Both the position numbers and the translations under genes were made by a program. Positions 1 through 5,116 of a DNA stretch of 5,116 nucleotides are shown piece by piece. Location: positions 1-5,116 of the forward strand of contig JBEIRG010000306.1 in NCBI GenBank assembly GCA_040376155.1. The letters run 5' to 3'. The DNA comes from CADCWF01 sp903864575 (GTDB taxonomy: Bacteria > Chloroflexota > Chloroflexia > Thermomicrobiales > UBA6265). The number at the start of each line of letters is the position of its first letter. The first letter of the stretch is position 1. The notes below the pieces were generated by a model, which did not search any database, was not told where the DNA came from, and saw only the letters and a list, made by a program, of their open reading frames with translations.

Positions 1-132
1 GCCGCCGACCAGGAAGAGATCATGCCCGGCCGCGCGGAAGCCCTCGCCGAGCGTGGTTGCGACGGCGCGCTGGGCCGGGGTGAGCCGGTCCAGCAGGAAG
101 CTCGGGCGGGGTTCGGAGGGGGGTGAGGTCAT
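1..132 (-). CDS. cca: CCA tRNA nucleotidyltransferase, N-terminal part (cut by window edge)
   Basis: The minus strand reads from an ATG at 132-130 without a stop to base 1, giving 44 residues. The last part, GHDLFLVGG, matches the start of the class II nucleotidyltransferase fold, where a strand leads into the GG(A)VRD motif; the catalytic aspartates would lie just beyond the window. Family members (CCA-adding enzymes and the related poly(A) polymerases) add or repair the 3' CCA of tRNA in the cytoplasm. The first dozen residues are proline- and serine-rich and look like a variable tail; the segment FLLDRLTPAQRAVATTLGEGF is a plausible leading helix. A GGAG lies 12 bases upstream of the ATG, a rather long spacing, so the start is likely but not certain. 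The gene is divergent from the CorC-like gene. CCA-adding enzyme, A-adding enzyme and poly(A) polymerase cannot be told apart from this fragment. Confidence 0.8.
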   Translation of the reverse strand, partial: MTSPPSEPRPSFLLDRLTPAQRAVATTLGEGFRAAGHDLFLVGG

Positions 133-338
133 CGGGTCGGGATGCTCCGGGAACGATGGCGCGGCGCGGCCGGCACGTGGTCCGGACGGGGAAAGTCTAG
201 AGCAGGAGGGCATGGCGGCGTGGCGGCCGGGAATGGGGGGCGATGTGCAGTATTCTTGTGATTTGGCGCGGGTGCGCCGCCGGGGAGGGACGCGGCTGCG
301 TCGATCCACCCCGGCCGGTCCCGGAAAAGGAGTTCCCG
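133..338. promoter_or_regulatory. Divergent intergenic region between cca and the CorC-like gene
   Basis: This 206-base gap must hold promoters for both directions, since the flanking genes start on opposite strands. I see no strong sigma-70 pair. The best weak -10-like words are TATTCT at 251-256 on the plus strand and TAGACT (complement of 194-199) on the minus strand, and neither has a convincing -35 at normal spacing. A small perfect hairpin, GGCGC-GGGT-GCGCC, lies at 265-278 and would fall in the CorC-like leader if transcription starts near 260 or earlier. The rest is GC-rich and shows no recognisable riboswitch. Confidence 0.4.
325..332 (+). promoter_or_regulatory. Strong ribosome binding site that points to an ATT start
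   Basis: AAAAGGAG is the best Shine-Dalgarno sequence near the CorC-like gene. It is followed by six bases and then ATT at 339, in frame with the conserved protein. The upstream in-frame ATG at 243 is preceded only by a run of G (234-240) and leaves this good site about 80 bases inside the coding sequence. The site is the main reason for placing the start at 339. Confidence 0.65.
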
Positions 339-1721
339 ATTAGTACCGCGCTGTCGCTGCTCGCCGTCATCGCGCTCGTCCTGCTCAATGGCTTCTTCGT
401 GGCGACCGAGTTCGCGCTGGTCTCGGTGCGGCGAACCCGCATCCAGCACCTCGCCGCGGAGGGCGACCGGCGGGCGGAATCGGTGCTTGCCCGGCTGAAC
501 AGCCTCGACATGTACATCGCGGCGACCCAACTGGGAATCACCATTGCCAGCCTCGGGCTGGGCTGGATCGGCGAGCCCGCGCTCGCGCGGCTGCTTCGCC
601 CGGCGATCGACGCCATGACCTTCATCCCGGAGCGCAATCGGGAAGCGTTTGGGCATACCATCGCGTTCGCGGTGGCCTTCTCGGTGATTACGACACTGCA
701 TATCGTCCTCGGGGAACTTGCGCCGAAGAGTCTCGCCTTGCAGCGGCCGGAGCAGGTCGCGCTGGCGACGTCGCGGCCGATTCACCTGTTTTCGCTTGTT
801 TTCCGGCCAGTCATCAACATGCTTAACAGCATCGGCAATTGGGTGGTGAGCGCTATTGGCATCGAACCGGCGGCGGGTCACGCGATGGTGCAATCCGCCG
901 AGGAGCTGCGGCTCGCGCTCGATGCCAGCCGCGAGGCGGGACTGGTCGAGGAGTCCCAGCAGGACCTGGTCGACCGCGCCTTCCTGTTCGGCGATCTCGA
1001 CGCCCGCCAGGTGATGATCCCGCGCACCTCCATGTCCGCGATCCCCGCATCGGCGTCGGTGGATGAAATCCTGGCGATGGCGACCGAGTCTGGGCATTCG
1101 CGGTTGCCGGTCTACGAGGGTGATCTCGACCATATCGTCGGCGTGATCAACGTGAAGCGGTTGCTGCCGCGGCTGCGCGAGGAGCGGCAGGCCATGGCGG
1201 AGGGTCGGGAATTGCCGCCGTTCGATCTTGCGGAGGTGAAGTCGGACGTGCTGGCGGTGCCGGAAATGGCGCCTGCGTCCGATCTGCTGGAGCGGCTTCG
1301 GGAGTCGAATACGCCCATCGCGATCGTGGTCGACGAGTTCGGCGGCACGGCTGGGCTGGTGACCTTGGTCGACCTGATCGAGTCGATCGTCGGCGACATC
1401 GAGGACGAACTTGACCCCGCCGCTGAACCTGACGACGGCGAGATTGCGCCCGATGGCTCCTTCTCGCTGGACGGGTTGACGACGCTGGTGGAGGCTCGCG
1501 AATTTCACGATCTTGACCTCGAGGAGGATCATGACGTGGAGACGGTCGGCGGGTATGTCTTCGGCAAGCTCGGACGACCGGCCGAGGTTGGCGACGAGGT
1601 GATCAGCGTTGATGGCCGCCTGTTGCGCGTGGAGGAGATCGACGGGCTGCGGGTCGCGCGGCTCAGGGTCTTCCCGGACCGTGACAGCGCGGCGCGAGCG
1701 CTCGATGAGGCGGAGCGATGA
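339..1721 (+). CDS. CNNM/CorC-family membrane protein (DUF21, CBS pair, CorC_HlyC); 'hemolysin family protein'
   Basis: An inner-membrane protein of the CNNM/CorC family, whose members are linked to Mg2+ or Co2+ efflux and ion homeostasis; the 'hemolysin' label is historical. Numbering from 339, it has 460 residues. A DUF21 domain (about 1-185) has hydrophobic segments near 5-28, 58-78, 106-126 and 148-172, with family motifs LNGFFVATEF (16-25) and GELAPKS (125-131). A CBS pair follows: VMIPRT at 225-230, HSRLPVY at 253-259, GVINVKRLL from 268, and VDEFGGTAG at 331-339. A CorC_HlyC domain (about 372-447) completes the usual full-length architecture. The start is uncertain: ATT at 339 follows an ideal ribosome site and gives I/M-STALSLLAV. 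An in-frame ATG at 243 would add 32 residues (492 aa) containing three cysteines, GC-rich and unlike a membrane leader; GTG at 258 is another option. The stop overlaps the next ATG. Ion specificity cannot be read from sequence. Confidence 0.95.
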   Translation: MSTALSLLAVIALVLLNGFFVATEFALVSVRRTRIQHLAAEGDRRAESVLARLNSLDMYIAATQLGITIASLGLGWIGEPALARLLRPAIDAMTFIPERNREAFGHTIAFAVAFSVITTLHIVLGELAPKSLALQRPEQVALATSRPIHLFSLVFRPVINMLNSIGNWVVSAIGIEPAAGHAMVQSAEELRLALDASREAGLVEESQQDLVDRAFLFGDLDARQVMIPRTSMSAIPASASVDEILAMATESGHSRLPVYEGDLDHIVGVINVKRLLPRLREERQAMAEGRELPPFDLAEVKSDVLAVPEMAPASDLLERLRESNTPIAIVVDEFGGTAGLVTLVDLIESIVGDIEDELDPAAEPDDGEIAPDGSFSLDGLTTLVEAREFHDLDLEEDHDVETVGGYVFGKLGRPAEVGDEVISVDGRLLRVEEIDGLRVARLRVFPDRDSAARALDEAER

Positions 1722-2080
1722 CGGAGACGGTTCGCGCCGCCGACCCCGACAGCAGGGCCCGCACGCACCTTGCGAACGAGCGGACCTTTCTCGCCTGGTT
1801 GAGGACGGGACTGGCGATGCTGGCGCTCGGCTTCGCCGCCTCGGAGTTCCTGCCGGAACCGGGGCCGCGCGAACTCGATCTGGCGGCGGTGATGTCGGTG
1901 GTGCTGGTCATCGGCGGGTTGGGCATGACCGGATTGGGCGGCTGGCGATACATGAAGGCCAAGACCGCCATTGACGCGGGAGCGTACCAGCCCGCTTCCG
2001 GCATGGTGATCTGGTCGGTCGGGCTGACCGCGGTCGTCGGGGTCATGGTGCTGCTGTTCGTGGCGGTCTACCACCGGTGA
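1718..2080 (+). CDS. DUF202 (YidH-like) small membrane protein
   Basis: A 120-residue integral membrane protein of the DUF202 family, whose molecular function is not established. The hallmark is LANERTFLAWLRTGLA at 18-33, which runs into the first membrane helix (about 24-42). Further helices lie at about 55-75 and 96-117, so the whole family domain is present at normal length. The short loop with YMKAKTAIDAGAYQP (78-92) separates helices two and three. The ATG overlaps the stop of the CorC-like gene in an ATGA, and GAGG at 1707-1710 gives a ribosome site seven bases upstream, so expression is probably coupled to that gene. The stop in turn overlaps the GTG of the PadR gene. The coupling suggests a shared role at the membrane with the CorC-like protein, but nothing in the sequence reveals what it is. 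Confidence 0.92.
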   Translation: MTETVRAADPDSRARTHLANERTFLAWLRTGLAMLALGFAASEFLPEPGPRELDLAAVMSVVLVIGGLGMTGLGGWRYMKAKTAIDAGAYQPASGMVIWSVGLTAVVGVMVLLFVAVYHR

Positions 2081-2697
2081 GCGGGGCGCGGCGGCCGGAG
2101 ATGCCCGCGGAGCATGCCCTGCTCGGCTTGCTGGCGATGGCCGACGGAGGCGCGAGTCATGGATATGATCTTGCGCGCTCATTCGCGGACGGGCAACCGT
2201 TGGGCGACGTGCTTCGGCTGGAGCCCGGGATGCTCTATCACCACCTGAAGAAACTGGAGAAGTCCGGGTGGATCGAGTCCGCGACCGAGGCACAGGCGGC
2301 ACGGCCTGCCCGCAGAACGCATCGGCTGACTGAAACGGGCCGGGAGGAGCTCGAACGATGGTTCGCCGAGCCGGTGGCCCATACGCGGGAAATCCGGCTG
2401 GAGTTCCTGGTCAAGCTCCATTTTGTTCGGGCACTGGATCAGGCCAGGGTTCCGCTGCTGATCCGCGAGCAGCGCGAGGTGCTGGAACGGCTTGCCGGGT
2501 CGCTTGAGCGCCAACTTGCGGGCGTGGCGAGGGAAGCGGGCGGGACGGACCGGGATTACCGTCGGGCGGTGCTGGAATTGCGGCTGGCGCAGACGCAGGC
2601 CGCCATCGATTGGCTGGTGTCGTCGGCCCCGCTGTTCGGCATCATCGCGGAAAGCACCGACCCGGCGCAGCGCGGGGAGCGCCTGCCGGGTCGATGA
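2077..2697 (+). CDS. PadR-family transcriptional regulator
   Basis: A 206-residue DNA-binding protein. The PadR winged helix occupies about residues 12-90: EHALLGLLA (12-20), SHGYDLA (27-33), then LEPGMLYHHLKKLEKSGWIE (48-67), which matches the family recognition-helix region 'GtlYr.L.rLe..Gli', and a wing ending in THRLTETGREEL. Residues about 105-190 form the charged helical C-terminal (VirB/AphA-type) part used for dimerisation in this subgroup. PadR proteins usually repress exporters, detoxification or stress genes and often respond to small aromatic ligands; no ligand can be inferred here. The GTG start overlaps the DUF202 stop (GTGA), suggesting translational coupling, with no good ribosome site. 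ATG at 2101 would remove eight residues and is the alternative, but GGAG directly abuts it. The gene is last in its operon and lies 160 bases upstream of the ABC transporter, its most obvious candidate target. Confidence 0.92.
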   Translation: MSGARRPEMPAEHALLGLLAMADGGASHGYDLARSFADGQPLGDVLRLEPGMLYHHLKKLEKSGWIESATEAQAARPARRTHRLTETGREELERWFAEPVAHTREIRLEFLVKLHFVRALDQARVPLLIREQREVLERLAGSLERQLAGVAREAGGTDRDYRRAVLELRLAQTQAAIDWLVSSAPLFGIIAESTDPAQRGERLPGR

Positions 2698-2716
2698 GGG
2701 TTGGGGAGGGATTTTC

Positions 2717-2735
2717 GGAGCGTGTGGGACGCTCC
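2717..2735 (+). other. Stem-loop just after the PadR gene
   Basis: GGAGCGT (2717-2723) and ACGCTCC (2729-2735) are perfect 7-base inverted arms around a 5-base loop, starting 20 bases after the PadR stop. The following bases (ATTGTCAGG) are not a U-tract, so this is not a standard intrinsic terminator. It could protect the operon's 3' end, act with a termination factor, or serve as a dyad operator. Confidence 0.35.
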
Positions 2736-2748
2736 ATTGTCAGGGAGG

Positions 2749-2783
2749 GCGGGAGAGTGGGGAGCTCCCCCGCTTGCTCTTTT
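2749..2783 (+). terminator. Possible intrinsic terminator of the CorC-DUF202-PadR operon
   Basis: GCGGG (2749-2753) can pair with CCCGC (2769-2773), enclosing the self-complementary GGGGAGCTCCCC at 2759-2770. The stem is imperfect, with unpaired bases inside it, but it is followed by TTGCTCTTTT at 2774-2783, the only T-rich run in this gap. It is the best terminator candidate after the PadR gene. The same palindrome could instead be an operator, since it lies directly upstream of the probable ABC promoter region. Confidence 0.35.
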
Positions 2784-2819
2784 ATACGCATTGATATCTG
2801 GTTTGGTTTCATCGATTCC
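2774..2819 (+). promoter_or_regulatory. AT-rich island, probable promoter region of the ABC transporter
   Basis: In a window that is otherwise strongly GC-rich, this stretch is clearly AT-rich and sits 40-85 bases before the ABC start, where a promoter is expected. It includes TTATAC at 2782-2787 and TTGATA at 2791-2796, which resemble -10 and -35 words, but I find no well-spaced matched pair. GATATC at 2793-2798 is a 6-base palindrome. No classic PadR site of the form ATGT-N8-ACAT is present. Confidence 0.35.
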
Positions 2820-2857
2820 GGGGCCGCGGATCATCGGTCCATCGACGGAGAAGCGGC

Positions 2858-4798
2858 ATGAGGGGCAGCGGTGCGAGGGCGGGCCGGATGATGGGCGGCG
2901 GCAAGCCACTGCCTGAGGGCGCCGGCAAACCGGTCAATCGGGCGACGGTCCGGCGGGTCATGGGATTCTTCCGGCCGTACTGGCCCAGCGTCGCCTTGAC
3001 GCTGGTGGCGATCCTGATCGTGGCCGTGCTTGGGCTGATCAATCCGCTGCTGCTCAAACTGATCATCGACGATGCAATCCCGCAGAAGAACCTCGGAATG
3101 CTCTACAAGTACGTCGGGCTGATGATCGTGCTGCCGATCATCACCGGGCTGATTGGCGTCGGCCAAACCCTGCTGAACACCGTCATAGGCCAGAACGTGA
3201 TGCGCGATCTGCGCAACGCGCTCTATGGCCATCTCCAGAAAATGCCGCTGCGGTTCTTCACCTCGACGCGCACCGGAGAAATCCAGGCGCGCCTCTCCAG
3301 CGATGTCGCCGGAGTGCAGCAGGTGGTGACGGACACCGCGACGAGCATTGTCAGCAACCTCGCGACCGCGATCTCGACCGTGGTGGCGATGTGGATCATC
3401 TCGTGGCAATTGGCGCTGATTTCGCTGGCGCTGCTGCCGATCTTTCTCGTGCTTACCTACAAGGTCGGCAAGGTGCGGCGGGAGGTGACGACCTCGACCC
3501 AGAAGGTCGTCGCTGATCTGACTGCCCTGGTGGAAGAGACCCTGTCCGTCTCGGGGATGCTGCTGACCAAGGCCTTCGGGCGGCAGGCGCGGGAAGTTGA
3601 GCGGTTCAAGGACGAAAACGCCCGGCTGACCGCGCTGCAAGTCCGGCAGCAAATGGTCGGCCGATGGTTCTTCATGATCATATCGACGTTTTTCTCGATT
3701 ACGCCGGCAGTTGTCTACTGGTACGCCGGCCGGCAAATCATCGGCGGCGATGCTGGGCTGACCATCGGCGACATCGTCGCCTTCACGACCCTGCAAAGCA
3801 GACTGTTTTTCCCGCTTGGGCAACTGCTCAACGTGCAGGTCGAAATTCAGGGCGCGTTCGCGCTTTTCGACCGCATCTTCGAGTATCTCGATCTCCCGGT
3901 TGAGATCGCCGATCGGCCGGGCGCGGTCGCGCTCGATCCCGCCGAGGTGCGCGGCGATCTTCGATACCGGCATGTCTCGTTCGAATACGACGACACCGAC
4001 CCGCGGGATCGCGCGGTGAGCGAGGCGGCGGCGCAGGTCATCGCGGCCGAGGAGGGGGTGGAGATTCCGCGCCCGGCTCCATTCGCCTTGCGTGACATCG
4101 ATTTCGAGGTGAAGTCCGGGCAACTCGCCGCGTTGGTCGGGCCAAGCGGGTCCGGAAAGTCGACCATTGCGCTGCTCGTGCCGCGGCTCTACGACGTGGA
4201 CGCGGGCGCCGTTGAGATCGATGGCCATGATGTGCGCGACGTAACGCTCGCGAGTCTCGGGCGAGTCATTGGCATGGTTACGCAGGAGACCTATCTCTTT
4301 CACGCGACGATCCGCGAGAACATCGCGTATGGACGGCAGGATGCAACCCAGCAGGAGATCGAGGCGGCGGCGAAGGCGGCCGCCATCCACGACCGGATCA
4401 TGGAGCTTCCGCTCGGATACGACACGATGGTTGGCGAACGCGGCTACAAGATCTCGGGCGGGGAGAAGCAGCGGGTGGCCATTGCGCGGGTGATCCTGAA
4501 AGATCCGCGCGTTCTCATTCTGGACGAGGCGACGAGCGCGCTGGACACCCACTCGGAGCGGCTGATCCAGTCCGCGCTGGAGCCGCTGATGCGGAATCGG
4601 ACGACGCTGGCCATCGCCCATCGGCTGAGCACCATTCTGGCGGCCGATATGATACTGGTGGTCAACCGTGGGCGCATCGTGGAGCGTGTCACCCACGCGG
4701 AGCTGCTGGACCAGGGTGGGCTGTACGAGAAGCTGTACCGCGAGCAGTTCGCCAGCTCCGCCGCGGTGGCGGCTGAGACCGATCGGGAGCGCGTGTAG
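2858..4798 (+). CDS. ABC transporter, fused permease/ATPase half-transporter (exporter type)
   Basis: A 646-residue inner-membrane ABC exporter subunit (MsbA/LmrA-like layout) that should act as a dimer, using ATP to export lipids, drugs or other hydrophobic compounds; the substrate is unknown. The type I exporter membrane domain spans about 40-335 with six expected helices. The nucleotide-binding domain runs from about 365 to 630 and is intact: aromatic A-loop Tyr377, Walker A GPSGSGKST (428-436), Q-loop Gln476, signature ISGGE (532-536; Glu replaces the usual Gln, which is common in this subgroup), Walker B VLILDE (552-557) with catalytic Glu557, D-loop SALD (560-563) and H-loop His588. Residues about 380-408 form an extra Ala/Glu-rich loop between the A-loop and the strand before Walker A. 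The start at 2858 has GGAG seven bases upstream; ATG at 2888 is weaker. It has its own leader after a 160-base gap and no neighbouring partner half, so a homodimer is likely. The upstream PadR gene is a candidate regulator. Confidence 0.95.
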   Translation: MRGSGARAGRMMGGGKPLPEGAGKPVNRATVRRVMGFFRPYWPSVALTLVAILIVAVLGLINPLLLKLIIDDAIPQKNLGMLYKYVGLMIVLPIITGLIGVGQTLLNTVIGQNVMRDLRNALYGHLQKMPLRFFTSTRTGEIQARLSSDVAGVQQVVTDTATSIVSNLATAISTVVAMWIISWQLALISLALLPIFLVLTYKVGKVRREVTTSTQKVVADLTALVEETLSVSGMLLTKAFGRQAREVERFKDENARLTALQVRQQMVGRWFFMIISTFFSITPAVVYWYAGRQIIGGDAGLTIGDIVAFTTLQSRLFFPLGQLLNVQVEIQGAFALFDRIFEYLDLPVEIADRPGAVALDPAEVRGDLRYRHVSFEYDDTDPRDRAVSEAAAQVIAAEEGVEIPRPAPFALRDIDFEVKSGQLAALVGPSGSGKSTIALLVPRLYDVDAGAVEIDGHDVRDVTLASLGRVIGMVTQETYLFHATIRENIAYGRQDATQQEIEAAAKAAAIHDRIMELPLGYDTMVGERGYKISGGEKQRVAIARVILKDPRVLILDEATSALDTHSERLIQSALEPLMRNRTTLAIAHRLSTILAADMILVVNRGRIVERVTHAELLDQGGLYEKLYREQFASSAAVAAETDRERV

Positions 4799-4874
4799 GG
4801 CAGGTTCCGTGTGCGCGACTGTTCCGGGGAAGCGGGAAGTGTGATAGCGTCGCCGGAGAAACGGGGATGATGCT

Positions 4875-4898
4875 GCCCGCCGTGCGAACGGAGCGGGC
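4875..4898 (+). other. Bulged GNRA-loop hairpin in the leader of the 4923 gene
   Basis: GCCCGC (4875-4880) pairs with GCGGGC (4893-4898), and CGT (4881-4883) pairs with ACG (4888-4890) around a GCGA tetraloop (4884-4887). Two bases, GA (4891-4892), bulge on the 3' side. It lies between the ABC stop and the ribosome site at 4911-4917. No U-tract follows, so it is unlikely to be an intrinsic terminator; a leader structure or mRNA-stability element is possible. Confidence 0.35.
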
Positions 4899-4910
4899 GC
4901 GCGGTGATTC

Positions 4911-4917
4911 GAGGGAG
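4911..4917 (+). promoter_or_regulatory. Ribosome binding site setting the GTG start at 4923
   Basis: GAGGGAG ends five bases before GTG at 4923. A second in-frame GTG at 4929 would have an 11-base spacing and is less likely. The site supports a real gene reading off the right edge. Confidence 0.55.
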
Positions 4918-4922
4918 CGTTC

Positions 4923-5116
4923 GTGACCGTGACCGGCGATCCGGCCATCGTGCTGCTGATCTGGGTGTTGCTCGCGCCGCTGCTGGCGCTGGGCGCGGGA
5001 GTTGTGCGTCCACGCTGGGCGGCGCGGGGCGGAGGCGTTGGGGCGGCGGTCGCCTTCCTGCGGGCGATCCGGACGGTCACCGGCCCGGCGAGCCAAATCC
5101 GCTTGCCGTGGGCGCC
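4923..5116 (+). CDS. Membrane protein, N-terminal part (cut by window edge); possibly a NuoL/Mrp-type subunit
   Basis: An open frame from GTG at 4923 to the window end gives 64 residues with strongly GC-ending codons and a good ribosome site. After MTVTGDPA comes a hydrophobic helix at about 9-28 (IVLLIWVLLAPLLALGAGVV), then a basic loop RPRWAAR, a short Gly/Ala-rich stretch and, near the edge, SQIRLPWA. An N-terminal helix with an APLL core, a basic turn and a later 'LPW' segment recall the start of proton-translocating NADH dehydrogenase subunit L and related Mrp/DabB-type membrane subunits. The fragment is too short to establish this, so product and partners remain open. It lies 124 bases after the ABC gene with its own leader, so it probably begins a separate unit. 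Confidence 0.6.
   Translation, partial: MTVTGDPAIVLLIWVLLAPLLALGAGVVRPRWAARGGGVGAAVAFLRAIRTVTGPASQIRLPWA

Noticed and set aside
53..343. 96-residue plus-strand frame over the left edge
   Set aside because: It overlaps the clear antisense cca start and the divergent promoter gap, is Gly/Arg-rich and shows no domain or good ribosome site.
129..1532. 467-residue minus-strand open frame opposite the CorC-like gene
   Set aside because: It is rich in Arg, His, Gln and Pro with no recognisable domain and lies opposite a clear family member. Long antisense frames are expected where codons mostly end in G or C.
1529..2302. 257-residue minus-strand frame across the DUF202/PadR region
   Set aside because: Low-complexity Arg/Ser/Pro/His-rich translation opposite two recognised genes.
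2701..2916. 71-residue frame in the PadR-ABC gap
   Set aside because: It overlaps the probable terminator/promoter signals and the start of the ABC gene, and has no protein-like features or family resemblance.
4451..4465. ISGGE instead of LSGGQ in the ABC signature as a sign of a defective ATPase
   Set aside because: Variants with Glu at this place are common in this exporter subgroup, and all other ATPase motifs are intact.
4804..4826. GTTCCG repeated at 4804-4809 and 4821-4826 as an operator or ECF promoter element
   Set aside because: Six bases repeated once in GC-rich DNA is weak, and no matching -10 element could be placed with confidence.
2831..5080. 749-residue minus-strand open frame opposite the ABC gene and beyond
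   Set aside because: Its composition is typical of an antisense shadow (Arg/His/Gln/Asp-rich, no domain), and the plus strand has an intact ABC transporter with every catalytic motif.

Overview
This GC-rich window reads like ordinary chromosome from a high-GC, probably free-living bacterium. Dense coding, GC-ending codons, a GTG start, and a CCA-adding enzyme next to CNNM/CorC, DUF202, PadR and ABC genes would fit Chloroflexota (Thermomicrobia-like) or Actinomycetota. That placement is inference from style, not a demonstrated assignment. I see no tRNA, rRNA, CRISPR array, insertion sequence or phage gene.

Layout: the left edge carries the first 44 codons of a minus-strand CCA tRNA nucleotidyltransferase (132 down to 1). 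A 206-base divergent gap follows. Then comes a tight plus-strand operon of three genes with 4-base start/stop overlaps: a CNNM/CorC-type membrane protein with paired CBS domains (339-1721), a small three-helix DUF202 protein (1718-2080) and a PadR-type regulator (2077-2697). A 160-base gap with two stem-loops, a perfect 12-base palindrome and an AT-rich island separates these from a complete ABC half-transporter (2858-4798). After a 124-base gap with a bulged hairpin, a new plus-strand membrane-protein gene starts at 4923 and runs off the right edge; it may be a NuoL/Mrp-type subunit.

How they may work together: the CorC-like protein probably moves or senses divalent cations. DUF202 is a membrane protein of unknown function and is translationally coupled to it. 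The PadR protein closes the operon and faces the ABC exporter, an arrangement that recalls PadR-family control of multidrug exporters such as LmrR/LmrCD. Direct regulation here is a hypothesis. I found no convincing new multi-gene system. The points most worth checking are the likely ATT start codon of the CorC-like gene and the complete absence of cysteine from all six predicted products (about 1540 residues).
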